A DNA stretch of 64,000 bases from Corynebacterium mendelii (GTDB lineage: Bacteria > Actinomycetota > Actinomycetes > Mycobacteriales > Mycobacteriaceae), in NCBI RefSeq assembly GCF_017307055.1, contig NZ_JAFLEQ010000003.1, positions 436,932 to 500,931 of the forward strand. The letters run 5' to 3'. The notes under the pieces are model-generated. The model made no database searches. It worked only from the letters and a program-made list of their open reading frames with translations, and had not been told where the DNA came from. Positions within the stretch are counted from its first letter, which is position 1; each line of letters opens with the position of its first letter. Of this stretch, positions 8,842 to 16,691 are shown in pieces. Made by a program: the position numbers and the translations under genes.

Positions 8842-9494
8842 GTCAATCTCCTCGATTGTTTTTGTTGGGGTTGCAGACCGGAAGAAAGGGATTTGTCCCG
8901 GATTTTCCTGCCTTTGTTGGCTGGAATGATTTAAAGTTATCAATCCGCCCCCAGATGGACTTCGCTGTCACGGCTCGAAGGAATCGAACAGAAAATCTAA
9001 TAAAATGGGCATTGTATGTTAAATGCGCTGTTAGCAGCGAATGATCGGGTGGGACTCCACGTGCCGTCCGGGGGTGAAACAAGCTGTTTTCAAAAGGCTT
9101 CACGGGTGTTTTTTACGGCCATTGGCCACCGGTGAAAACCGCCGAAAACAATGTCTTCGGTTCTTGCGTGTCAGTTTAATGAGATCGCTGACGATGAAAC
9201 CCCAAGATGAAGCGGATGAAAAGAAGAGTGGTTTGGTTTTGATATGGCCTTGTCAATGAATTGCAATCTGCGGAAAAAAATATCAATCTGAAAAACAAAT
9301 GGCTTGTTGAAAGTAGTTGAGGCTTACCGGAATAAGGGTGAGGAACCATATATTCGGTATGGCTTTGCACCCTTGAAAACAATTCCTTTTCTGTCTAGTT
9401 TTCGTGGGGAACGGCCCAGTGGCGGCCGCAGTATTCCACGTGGTGTGCGCCGGCAATCGTTACGGCACCAACCGCGCGGAAGGCAAAGGAGAAT
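8842..9494. other. AT-rich intergenic region, 653 bases
   Basis: No supported gene. Base composition drops visibly, especially at 8930-9020 and 9170-9400, unlike the flanking DNA. It must contain the promoter of the HEPN-DUF3320 gene and of the VIT transporter gene. Short open frames exist on both strands (for example plus-strand 9041-9259 and minus-strand 9176-9382), but they resemble no family and lack ribosome-binding sites. No inverted repeats of an insertion sequence were seen. Confidence 0.6.
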
Positions 9495-10217
9495 GTGTTG
9501 AACGACACCAAGGTTGCGGCCCATGTGCATGAGCCGCATGAGCAAAGTCACGCCGCCAAGCTGAACTGGTTGCGGGCAGGAGTGCTCGGCGCCAACGACG
9601 GCATTGTCTCGGTGGCGGCCCTGATGATGGGTGTCATCGGTGCCAGCCAGTCAGCATCGGTGATTGCCATGACCGGTTTTGCTTCCACTGTCGCCGGTGC
9701 GGTGTCCATGGCGCTGGGCGAGTACGTGTCAGTGTCCGCGCAGCGGGACACCGAAAAAGTAATGATCAAAAAAGAAAAGTGGGAATTGGCTGAACTGGTC
9801 CATGAAGAGCACGAGGAAATGGTCCAGATTCTTGTCGGATACGGCATTTCCGAACCCACCGCGCGAAAGGCCACCACTGAAATTGAGTCGGGTGATCCAC
9901 TGCCGGCCCACCTTCAGCTTGAACTGGGAATTGCCCAGGATGACTTGACCAGCCCGTGGGCTGCCGCAGGCTCATCCGCCCTGGCATTTATTGTGGGCGC
10001 TATTTTGCCGATGTGTGCGGTGTTGCTGGCCCCGCCATCCGTGACCGCCCTCGCACTGGTGATTGTCACCTTGGGCACACTGGCCTTAACGGGTGCCATC
10101 TCGGCGAAAATCGCCGGAACCAGTATTCCTCTCGCCGTGCTGCGGCTGGTGGTCGGCGGTGGATTGGGCCTTGCCGTCACCTACGGGGTGGGCATGCTGG
10201 TCGGTGTGGCCGTGTGA
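9495..10217 (+). CDS. VIT1/CCC1-family metal transporter
   Basis: 240 aa. The order is a short His-rich N-terminus (HVHEPHEQSHAAKLNWLRAG), two transmembrane segments with the family signature GANDGIVSVAALMMGV and the SMALGEYVSVSAQ motif, a cytoplasmic helical region with many Glu residues (about 92-145, the metal-binding domain), and three C-terminal membrane segments. The family moves Fe2+ or Mn2+, in yeast and plants into vacuoles; in bacteria export of excess iron or manganese is likely. AAAGGAG (9485-9491) lies 3 bases before GTG 9495 and 6 before TTG 9498, so TTG 9498 is an equally good start. No iron-regulator box was recognised upstream. Confidence 0.9.
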   Translation: MLNDTKVAAHVHEPHEQSHAAKLNWLRAGVLGANDGIVSVAALMMGVIGASQSASVIAMTGFASTVAGAVSMALGEYVSVSAQRDTEKVMIKKEKWELAELVHEEHEEMVQILVGYGISEPTARKATTEIESGDPLPAHLQLELGIAQDDLTSPWAAAGSSALAFIVGAILPMCAVLLAPPSVTALALVIVTLGTLALTGAISAKIAGTSIPLAVLRLVVGGGLGLAVTYGVGMLVGVAV

Positions 10218-10250
10218 TGTTCCGGATCATCCGTGGGGTGGAGCCGCTAA

Positions 10251-11588
10251 TCAGTTGCCGGCCGCTGGCGCGGCGTCATCGGTGACAGCAACTGGTTGGG
10301 GCGCGGTGCGGTTATTCGTGGTGTCCTGCTCTGACAGTGCCTGCCGCTGCTGGCGCATGAGCCGTCCGTCAGCCAGCCACCAACCGACAGCGGTACCGGC
10401 GACGGAAATAATGATCAGCCCCCAGCCTGCGCAGGCAAGAAAGTCGTTGACCCAACGGCCGGTGTGGAAAAGACCGTCTTTCCAGGAGTCCGGGGTCAAA
10501 ACGCAGTAGACACCCACCCAGGACACCCACGATTTCATTGCCGACCGTTTGAGTACGACCGTGAAAAACAGCGGGATGAGCAGCATCGAGTAGTACATCT
10601 GGCCCAGTGACGACAGAAAGAACACGCCGGTGAGCAAAAGCCCGGCAGTGTGGGTGGCCCATGTCAGCGGGGCCGAGAACCTGTAGCGGGCCAGGAATAC
10701 AACAGCTATCAGGCAGGCGGCGGCAAACAGGAAAAACCAGAACTTCTCCTGCCAGGTCGGCATCCCGAAATATGCGGCGATACCGGGAAGCGACGAGTTG
10801 GAATAGTCACGGGCAACACCCAGATACGGCATGAGTCTGGTGACGTAGTCCGGCGCATCGACCAGCAGGAACCAGCCAATGACATTGAGCACGGCCGGGA
10901 CAACCAGCCCGAGGATTACAGGAACAAACCGCCCCCGGGCAAAGGGCAAAAACAACAGTGGCAAAAAGATCGGTTTGATCAATATCAGTACGCCGATCAC
11001 CAGACCGGCAATCCAGTCCCTGTCGCGCAGCACAGCCCACAAGTAACAGACGAATCCGAGAAGCAGGATGCCGTTGATATTGGAAAACACCAGTGTGTTT
11101 CTGACTGCTTCGGAGAAAAACGCCAGGGTGATCACCGCCGGCAAAACCACGGATTTCAGGCTGTATCCGAAAAGACGGGTGGTGACAGCCATGGCCACAA
11201 CAATGGCTGCCGCGTTGACTCCGATGAACAGCAGCCGGGCGATGGAAAAATTGTCCGTTATCCCCAATGGGGAGAGTAAAACTGTGGCGCCGGGGGAGTA
11301 CAGGTAGTGCGGGTCGACGAAATAATAGGTTTCGTTGTAGACAGCTTCACCGGCCAGGAACCGGCGCAGCGCCGAGTAGACGGTCGTGAAGTCATCGGTG
11401 ACTGAGCCGTTGACGGCAAGGATGAAAACCCGGTGCACCATGAGGATGATCGCGAGCGGCCAGAAAATGCAGCGCCCGGTTGCGTCGAAGGCGGTTGTTT
11501 TCAAGGGATCGCCCGGTTTGGGTTCAGCGAATCCCAGAGCAGGGGATGTCCACACTGTCGCCATTGTCCGTCTCATGTTGCTTGTCAC
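10251..11588 (-). CDS. aftC: Terminal alpha-(1->3)-arabinofuranosyltransferase AftC (GT-C, DUF2029/GT87 type)
   Basis: 445 aa. A polytopic membrane protein of about ten helices that starts, after a short cytoplasmic segment, with [17 protein letters not shown] followed by a [11 protein letters not shown] acidic loop, the position of the catalytic Asp of GT-C enzymes. AftC uses decaprenyl-phosphoryl-arabinose to make the 1,3-branches in arabinogalactan, the layer carrying mycolic acids. The symbol rests on the fold plus its neighbours: my recollection is that aftC lies beside msrB in C. glutamicum. The start is uncertain. GTG 11588 has a TAGGGT -10 seven bases upstream (leaderless), while ATG 11576 and ATG 11564 are alternatives. 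It is convergent with the VIT gene. Confidence 0.82.
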   Translation of the reverse strand: MTSNMRRTMATVWTSPALGFAEPKPGDPLKTTAFDATGRCIFWPLAIILMVHRVFILAVNGSVTDDFTTVYSALRRFLAGEAVYNETYYFVDPHYLYSPGATVLLSPLGITDNFSIARLLFIGVNAAAIVVAMAVTTRLFGYSLKSVVLPAVITLAFFSEAVRNTLVFSNINGILLLGFVCYLWAVLRDRDWIAGLVIGVLILIKPIFLPLLFLPFARGRFVPVILGLVVPAVLNVIGWFLLVDAPDYVTRLMPYLGVARDYSNSSLPGIAAYFGMPTWQEKFWFFLFAAACLIAVVFLARYRFSAPLTWATHTAGLLLTGVFFLSSLGQMYYSMLLIPLFFTVVLKRSAMKSWVSWVGVYCVLTPDSWKDGLFHTGRWVNDFLACAGWGLIIISVAGTAVGWWLADGRLMRQQRQALSEQDTTNNRTAPQPVAVTDDAAPAAGN

Positions 11589-11708
11589 CGTACAAACCCT
11601 ACCGGCGCGCCCGGCCCGATATGGGGTGCCCCGCCCGATGGCAGTAAAGTTTCCGGCCCGATCCAACCGGTATGGCGCCATGGCAGCAACCGGTTATGGG
11701 CGGGCATG

Positions 11709-11743
11709 AAAAAACCGGACCGGGCTGTTGCCCGATCCGGTTT
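11709..11743 (-). terminator. Intrinsic terminator of the minus-strand tRNA cluster
   Basis: On the minus strand a 14-bp stem (one G-U wobble), four-base loop and a run of six T residues come three bases after the CCA end of the last tRNA-Gly. It separates the tRNA operon from aftC. Confidence 0.9.
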
Positions 11744-11745
11744 CG

Positions 11746-11821
11746 TGGAGCGGATGACGAGACTCGAACTCGCGACCCTAACCTTGGCAAGGTTATGCGC
11801 TACCAACTGCGCTACATCCGC
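11746..11821 (-). tRNA. tRNA-Gly (anticodon GCC), copy 1
   Basis: A cloverleaf can be folded from 11821 down to 11749, and CCA is encoded at 11748-11746. The acceptor arms GCGGATG/CATCCGC are perfect, the anticodon loop is TTGCCAA (GCC), and the T arm contains GTTCGAGTC. It is identical in body to the copies at 11962-12037 and 12252-12324. Confidence 0.97.
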
Positions 11822-11869
11822 ACGGTGATTTAATTATAGGGAAGATGGCTTCAGTGGGCCAGTTCCCAG

Positions 11870-11941
11870 TGCGCGATACTGGGATCGAACCAGTGACCTC
11901 TTCCGTGTCAGGGAAGCGCTCTCCCGCTGAGCTAAACGCGC
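11870..11941 (-). tRNA. tRNA-Val (anticodon GAC), copy 1
   Basis: 72 bases without encoded CCA (CTG follows the discriminator A). Anticodon stem CTTCC/GGAAG with loop CTGACAC gives GAC, and the T arm is ACTGG-TTCGATC-CCAGT. The acceptor stem has a T-T apposition at the sixth pair (6-67), also present in the second copy. Confidence 0.96.
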
Positions 11942-11961
11942 GGGAAACGGACTGATGTCCG

Positions 11962-12037
11962 TGGAGCGGATGACGAGACTCGAACTCGCGACCCTAACCT
12001 TGGCAAGGTTATGCGCTACCAACTGCGCTACATCCGC
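11962..12037 (-). tRNA. tRNA-Gly (anticodon GCC), copy 2
   Basis: Same sequence as the copy at 11746-11821, with CCA encoded at 11964-11962. It lies between the two tRNA-Val(GAC) genes, so the cluster contains a repeated Val-Gly unit. Confidence 0.97.
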
Positions 12038-12076
12038 ATGATTATTTAGTTGTGGGGATTTCTCTCTAAATCCCTG

Positions 12077-12148
12077 TGCGCGATACTGGGATCGAACCAG
12101 TGACCTCTTCCGTGTCAGGGAAGCGCTCTCCCGCTGAGCTAAACGCGC
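12077..12148 (-). tRNA. tRNA-Val (anticodon GAC), copy 2
   Basis: Identical in body to the copy at 11870-11941, including the T-T apposition in the acceptor stem. CAG, not CCA, follows the discriminator. It starts one base from the CCA end of tRNA-Cys. Confidence 0.96.
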
Positions 12149-12149
12149 T

Positions 12150-12223
12150 TGGAGGTGGAAACGGGAATCGAACCCGTGTGCACGGTTTTGCAGACCGTTG
12201 CCTAACCACTCGGCCATTCCACC
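12150..12223 (-). tRNA. tRNA-Cys (anticodon GCA)
   Basis: 74 bases including CCA at 12152-12150. Acceptor arms GGTGGAA/TTCCACC are perfect, anticodon stem ACGGT/ACCGT with loop CTGCAAA gives GCA, and the T arm carries GGTTCGATTCC. Confidence 0.96.
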
Positions 12224-12251
12224 GTGGTATTCAGGTTTGAGACCATACCAG

Positions 12252-12324
12252 AGCGGATGACGAGACTCGAACTCGCGACCCTAACCTTGGCAAGGTTATG
12301 CGCTACCAACTGCGCTACATCCGC
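12252..12324 (-). tRNA. tRNA-Gly (anticodon GCC), copy 3
   Basis: Same body as the other two tRNA-Gly genes, but without encoded CCA (CTG follows the discriminator). It is the first gene of the minus-strand cluster in the direction of transcription. Confidence 0.96.
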
Positions 12325-12830
12325 ATATCGAACACCGGCCGTGAAGCAGAACTACACGGTGTGTAAGACGATGGATAACATTATATTGCCGGGGACTGTT
12401 TCGACAAATCCCCAGTTCGCCGTGGTGGTGTGGGTGCTCGCCGCCCGTGGAAACACCATCGGTGTTGGCTTTGTGCATGATCCCTCACCAAGCTGTGCGA
12501 CTTACAGAACGTGCCGGATCAGCTGGCGGGGGAATTTTTCCGGCGACAGCTGGCGGAGAAGGGAAAACCCCGGGGTGCTGTTGACTGACGTTGGCGTTCT
12601 TCGGCGTCACCGTTCGAGCACGGTTGGATGTATCGCGGACCCAGTGACGGTACGCTTTAAAAAGTAAGTGACAAAGCCGCCGCGGTCGCAGGCGGTGAAG
12701 CGGAAAAAGAGGGCTAAACGACGGGGCGATGGTGGCGTAACACCAGCGTGAGCTGGCGATTATGTAGCCGAGAATGTGACATGCTAAATTATTGCGGTGC
12801 ACGCGAGATCATCGCGCAGCACATGCATAC
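12325..12830. other. Intergenic region between divergent tRNA genes, 506 bases
   Basis: No gene supported. It must hold the promoter of the minus-strand tRNA operon, close to 12330-12390 where the DNA is AT-richer, and the promoter for the plus-strand tRNA-Val. Open frames here read through the tRNA genes and have no recognisable product. Together with 12903-13681 it makes more than 1.2 kb with only one tRNA gene in it. Confidence 0.5.
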
Positions 12831-12902
12831 GGTCCCATGGCTCAGTGGAAGAGCGTTCCGTTCACACCGGAAAGGTCGCTGGTTCGATCCCAGCTGGGAC
12901 CA
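12831..12902 (+). tRNA. tRNA-Val (anticodon CAC)
   Basis: 72 bases. Acceptor arms GGTCCCA/TGGGACC pair perfectly, anticodon stem TTCCG/CGGAA with loop TTCACAC gives CAC, and the T arm is GCTGG-TTCGATC-CCAGC. No CCA is encoded. A terminator follows. Confidence 0.96.
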
Positions 12903-12910
12903 CAGACAGC

Positions 12911-12942
12911 AAATATCCGTCAGCCCCGGCTGGCGGATATTT
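12911..12942 (+). terminator. Stem-loop terminator after tRNA-Val(CAC)
   Basis: A long dyad (AAATATCCG with CGGATATTT, extended inward by TCAGCC/GGCTGG) begins 8 bases after the tRNA and is followed by the T-rich TTCGCATTTC. The symmetric A/T ends mean it could act in both directions. Confidence 0.7.
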
Positions 12943-13681
12943 CGCATTTCAGGGGTTTTGCTTCTCCCGGCCATGTTCCCAAGCGGTGATTGGTCGGGCA
13001 TGGAGGAACCCGCCAGTGTGGCGGCAGGCTGTCGGGGGTGGAATGGGACACGGCGAGTGGGGTTTGAAAACACAGGCGATACTTCCGGGTCTCCCGCGGC
13101 CGCACAGGAAATCCCAGACGCGGAAAATAGGCGCTGAACAGTGTGGGTTCACAGTTTTCGCCGCCGGTGGGTGCGCCCCAATCCGGGGCTGCCCCCACCC
13201 GGAGTTCAACGCCGGTAGTTGAGGTGTTTCCGGCAGGACGGGTGTGCGGGTTTGAAAAGATGCGGGAACTAATCGGCGGCCATGGCCGACTACTTAACAA
13301 GGGCGTCCGATCGATTGGGTGATCGCTGCTGTGGTTTCCCACCCGATTGGCCGCTTTTTCAACTCGGGCCAGGTAACGCGCCTTGTCCCGATCATGTGGC
13401 GGAATTGGTCGCGACGATGGTGACCGCTTGTCTTCCGGGGCGGTGCGCCGCATGACCGGCGGCAGGTTGTGCCGGTAGAAATACCGCGCTTCCTTTTTGT
13501 TTTGGTGGAGGTGCAAAATTTTCACCGATGACAGCTTGTTGCCGCCGGTAGCTTATAGTTGCGCTAGGGGCCGGTCGTTTAGCCCAACCACAAGCTGTAC
13601 AATCCGGCGCCAGGGTTGCATTCGCAACTCTGCTATCGCAGTGTCCCGCTGTTCAACAAGGAAAGATGAAGGTTTTACTCT
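12943..13681. other. Intergenic region before copC, 739 bases
   Basis: No gene supported. A minus-strand open frame across 12920-13525 is Pro/Arg-rich and looks spurious. A small hairpin (CGGTA-GAAA-TACCG) near 13470-13484 is followed by TTCCTTTTTG. A TATAGT hexamer at 13554-13559 is a good -10 candidate for copC. Confidence 0.5.
13554..13559 (+). promoter_or_regulatory. Candidate -10 of the copC operon
   Basis: TATAGT, 122 bases upstream of the copC GTG. No convincing -35 hexamer is seen at normal spacing, so an activator such as a copper-responsive regulator is possible. Confidence 0.35.
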
Positions 13682-14260
13682 GTGCTGATTGATCCTGCAT
13701 TCCGCCGTAACAGGTGGGCTACCAAGTTGGTGGCGGGAGCTTTCGCTGCGGTTGCTGTTGCGGTACCGACAGGGCTGACCGGGGCTGTGGCCCCGCCCGT
13801 TGCTGTCGCCCACGACAGTGTCATCAATTCCAAACCTGAAGACGGCGGCACGGTTGCCGAATTCCCCCGGGAAATCGTGCTGGAATTTTCCGGGATTCCC
13901 AAGCCGAACTTCAACACGGTGGCAGTATCCAATGCGGATACCCGTGAGGTGCTGTTCTCCGTGGAACCGATACTCGACCAACAGTTCGTCCACGTCGATG
14001 TTCCGGCGGATATTGATCCGGGGCCGGGCAATTACCTTGTCGGCTTCCAGATCACTTCGTCGGATGGTCACGCTACCCGGGGTGGCGTGACGTTTTCTGT
14101 TGCTGTCAAACCGGAAGATGTCACAACTGACGGTGAATTCCATGACAACACCCCTGCATCCGGTGATTCCTCCGGCCCGTCCCTCGGGTTGGTCGTCGGA
14201 TGTATCGCCATTGTCGGCATCCTTGCCGCTGTGGTGTTTCTGTACGTAAAACGAAAGTGA
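13682..14260 (+). CDS. copC: CopC-domain copper-binding protein, membrane-anchored
   Basis: 192 aa. A signal peptide ends at about AVA43, leaving His44 at the mature N-terminus, the known Cu(II) ligand of CopC proteins. The CopC beta-barrel spans about 44-137, and Asp128 and His130 in SSDGHATRG match the family's other Cu(II) ligands. A Ser/Pro linker and one C-terminal transmembrane helix (about 168-188) ending KRK keep it on the outer face of the membrane. CopC proteins bind periplasmic or wall copper for resistance or delivery. The GTG start has GAAGG nine bases upstream. The next gene is a PCu(A)C lipoprotein 11 bases on, so they form an operon. Confidence 0.92.
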   Translation: MLIDPAFRRNRWATKLVAGAFAAVAVAVPTGLTGAVAPPVAVAHDSVINSKPEDGGTVAEFPREIVLEFSGIPKPNFNTVAVSNADTREVLFSVEPILDQQFVHVDVPADIDPGPGNYLVGFQITSSDGHATRGGVTFSVAVKPEDVTTDGEFHDNTPASGDSSGPSLGLVVGCIAIVGILAAVVFLYVKRK

Positions 14261-14271
14261 GATCTCTTCCT

Positions 14272-15027
14272 ATGACTACAACCTTTACCCGCGCATCCAT
14301 CGCACTCGTATCTGCAGCCGCCCTGACCTTGGCTGGTTGCGGCAAAGATACCGACGCTGGTGACGCCACGGAGGCAGCCACCTCGGCTGCCGCCGCCGCA
14401 TCCACCGCAGCATCCAGTGCCAAGGAGGCCGCCACCTCCGCAGCGTCCGAGGCAAGTGCCACGGCAAGCTCGGCGGCAAACTCCGCCACAGGTGTGTTCA
14501 CCAGTGACAACATCATGTTCAAAGACGCCTACGTCAAGGCTGCTTACGCCAAGGAGTCGCCGGAAACCGACGGCATGGTTGGCATGACCGCTATTTTCGG
14601 CACCATCGTCAACAAGTCCGATGAAACGGCCCACATTGTTGCATTCACGGACAACACCGGTGCTAAAAGCCATGAAATCCACGAAGTGGTCAACGGCAAA
14701 ATGCAGGAGAAAGAAGGCGGCCTGGTCATCGACGCCGACTCCGAGCATGTTCTTAAGCCCGGTAGTGACCACCTGATGCTGATGGGTCTGACAAAGGACA
14801 TCAAACCGGGTGAGAAAATTACTGTCACCCTGGAATTCGACAACGGTGACGAAGTGACCTACGCCGATATCCCGGTGCGTGACCTGGCCGCAGGTGACGA
14901 GGAATACTCCTCCGACCACAAGATGGAAGGCCACGACATGGACGGCGAGATGAAAGACGGTGACCACAAGATGCACGCCGACCACGAGATGGACGGCGAC
15001 AAAATGGAAACCGATGACAACAAGTAG
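14272..15027 (+). CDS. PCu(A)C copper chaperone lipoprotein with Met/His/Asp-rich tail
   Basis: 251 aa. Lipobox LTLAGC puts the lipidated cysteine at 23. Residues ~30-73 are an Ala/Ser low-complexity linker. The PCu(A)C (DUF461) domain spans about 75-210 and carries the Cu(I) ligands His134, Met144, His167 and Met169, close to the family pattern H-x10-M-x21-H-x-M. The last ~35 residues repeat Asp-His-Lys-Met, Asp-Met-Asp and similar units, an obvious extra metal-binding tail. The family delivers Cu(I) to the CuA site of cytochrome oxidase or acts in copper homeostasis. It lies in one operon with copC upstream and a DyP peroxidase downstream. Confidence 0.92.
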   Translation: MTTTFTRASIALVSAAALTLAGCGKDTDAGDATEAATSAAAAASTAASSAKEAATSAASEASATASSAANSATGVFTSDNIMFKDAYVKAAYAKESPETDGMVGMTAIFGTIVNKSDETAHIVAFTDNTGAKSHEIHEVVNGKMQEKEGGLVIDADSEHVLKPGSDHLMLMGLTKDIKPGEKITVTLEFDNGDEVTYADIPVRDLAAGDEEYSSDHKMEGHDMDGEMKDGDHKMHADHEMDGDKMETDDNK

Positions 15028-15401
15028 CGATTTTGCTGCTGGCAGTTGTGCCGGCAGGGAAACGCTGTAGGAAAAGCAAGGTTGCCCCGCGGGCAGTGGT
15101 CGACACTGCCCGCGGGGCGGTGGAACGGAGTTTGCCGGAACCCGGTATTTTTCTGTTTCCCGGTGCTGGGTTGCCGTCAGCGCCGCCGGTTCGATCACCC
15201 AGTCCGGCGGGGCTGCACGCACCTGGCGCCAACCGGCTACGGCGTACTTGCGCACCAATGACTTGACCCCTTCTCGCATCGTCGCCGGATCGTGGAAGCA
15301 AAATAAATATTCTCTGGTTCTTTGCAGCTTCCCGGCGGCACCCGACACAGGGACCGCCGATCGGGCACGGACGACACACAGCCCTCGAGGATGATCGATC
15401 T
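15028..15401. other. Intergenic region PCu(A)C / DyP, 374 bases
   Basis: Contains a perfect 15-bp stem-loop at 15084-15118 (loop 15099-15103) just after the lipoprotein gene, probably an attenuating terminator without a U-tract. An AT-rich stretch at 15295-15315 may hold a promoter for the peroxidase. Open frames in this stretch do not resemble proteins. Confidence 0.55.
15084..15118. terminator. Perfect stem-loop after the PCu(A)C gene
   Basis: 15084-15098 pairs with 15104-15118 without mismatch around a five-base loop. No T-run follows on the plus strand, so it may be a terminator of the non-U type or an mRNA-stabilising 3' structure. Confidence 0.5.
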
Positions 15402-16691
15402 ATGACAGATAACACCGAACACGAAACCGCCTGCCCGGTACCCAGTCGGCTATCACGCCGAAACTTTTTGGCGGGCCTCTCGGTTTCCGCTGCCGGAGCC
15501 GCTGGTCTGGCTGCCGCGGGAACAGCTCATGCCGCCAATGAGACATCCACCACCGGGGCTGGTTCGGGCAAATCAGAGCAGGTGTCTGAAACAGATAAAA
15601 CGATTCCCTTCGATGGTCCGCATCAAGCCGGTATCCGTGAGCCTGCCCAAGCCAACGGAAATGTCGTCGGTTTCACTGTCCGCAGGGGTGTCAGCGCCGA
15701 CGATCTTCGGCGGTTGATGGTGATATGGACAGAGGACGCGCGGCGGATCACCGCCGGAAAGCACCCGCTTGCTGATTTGGATGAGGAACTCGCGGAAAAT
15801 CCGGCGTCACTGACAATCACCTGCGGATTCGGTGAACGATTTTTCGATTTGATCGGCAAGAAACAGCACAAGCCCGACTGGCTGGCCCCGTTGCCGGCCT
15901 TCGAGCGTGATGAGCTTTCCGACGAGTGGGGCCAGACAGATCTGATGCTGCAGCTTTGCTGTGATGATCAGTTGACGTTGACCCACGCCACCAGGCACAT
16001 GATTCGCTCCGGGCGGGCGTATGTCACTCCGAAGTGGATCCAGATGGGATTTCTTCCCCGGGCCGGTTCCCGTGGGGGCGGCGCGCCCCGCAACCTGTTC
16101 GGTCTGAAAGACGGAACAGTCAATCCGGGATCGGAGCGCGAATACAACGACATCGTCTGGATCGATGAGGGGCCTGAGTGGGCACGGGGCGGAAGCTGCA
16201 TGATTATCCGCCGTATCGCCTTCGATATTGCTGACTGGGAAAAGCTCGATCGCGCCAGCCGCGAAAACGTCTTCGGCCGCAAACTGTCCAGCGGGGCACC
16301 CCTGACCGGTGAATACGAGCACGATGACCCCGACTTCAACAAGCTGGATCAGTACGGGCTTCCAGTGATCGACCCGACCAGTCACATGGCACGGGCGACC
16401 AACCCGGAAGACAAGCCCACCCAGAAGCTCCGGCGGCGTGCATATTCCTACGATCTGAATCTCAACCCCGCCGTGGACGACGACTACAACCAGGGTCTGA
16501 TGTTTATCTGCTACCAGAAAAACCCCCTGGATCAGTTCGTTCCGATCCAGCAGCGACTGGATAAAATCGATCGGCTCAACCAGTGGGTCACCCACATCGG
16601 CTCGGCGGTGTTCGTCTGTCCCCCCGGAACCGACCCCACGGGTGCTGATGGCCTGGACACCTATTGGGGTCAGTCGTTGTTTGAGTCCTAA
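15402..16691 (+). CDS. Tat-exported DyP-type peroxidase (EfeB-like)
   Basis: 429 aa. The N-terminus carries a twin-arginine signal (SRRNFLAG, Arg19-Arg20, then a hydrophobic stretch to about residue 44), so the folded haem protein is exported. The dye-decolourising peroxidase signature is GLKDG at 234-238, with Asp237 as distal acid, and His328 in PTSHMARATNP is the likely proximal haem ligand. EfeB-type members oxidise Fe2+ or remove iron from haem, or act on phenolic dyes. No efeU or efeO partner is adjacent; the neighbours are copper proteins, so copper or oxidative stress at the envelope is the more likely setting. No strong Shine-Dalgarno is seen. Confidence 0.93.
   Translation: MTDNTEHETACPVPSRLSRRNFLAGLSVSAAGAAGLAAAGTAHAANETSTTGAGSGKSEQVSETDKTIPFDGPHQAGIREPAQANGNVVGFTVRRGVSADDLRRLMVIWTEDARRITAGKHPLADLDEELAENPASLTITCGFGERFFDLIGKKQHKPDWLAPLPAFERDELSDEWGQTDLMLQLCCDDQLTLTHATRHMIRSGRAYVTPKWIQMGFLPRAGSRGGGAPRNLFGLKDGTVNPGSEREYNDIVWIDEGPEWARGGSCMIIRRIAFDIADWEKLDRASRENVFGRKLSSGAPLTGEYEHDDPDFNKLDQYGLPVIDPTSHMARATNPEDKPTQKLRRRAYSYDLNLNPAVDDDYNQGLMFICYQKNPLDQFVPIQQRLDKIDRLNQWVTHIGSAVFVCPPGTDPTGADGLDTYWGQSLFES

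Noticed and set aside
11834-12217. Minus-strand 127-codon frame with repeated segments across the tRNA cluster
   Set aside because: The repeats come from the duplicated tRNA-Val and tRNA-Gly genes, which are certain from their cloverleaves.
12920-13525. Minus-strand 201-codon frame before copC
   Set aside because: Pro/Arg-rich, no ribosome-binding site, no family likeness; it crosses the tRNA-Val terminator.
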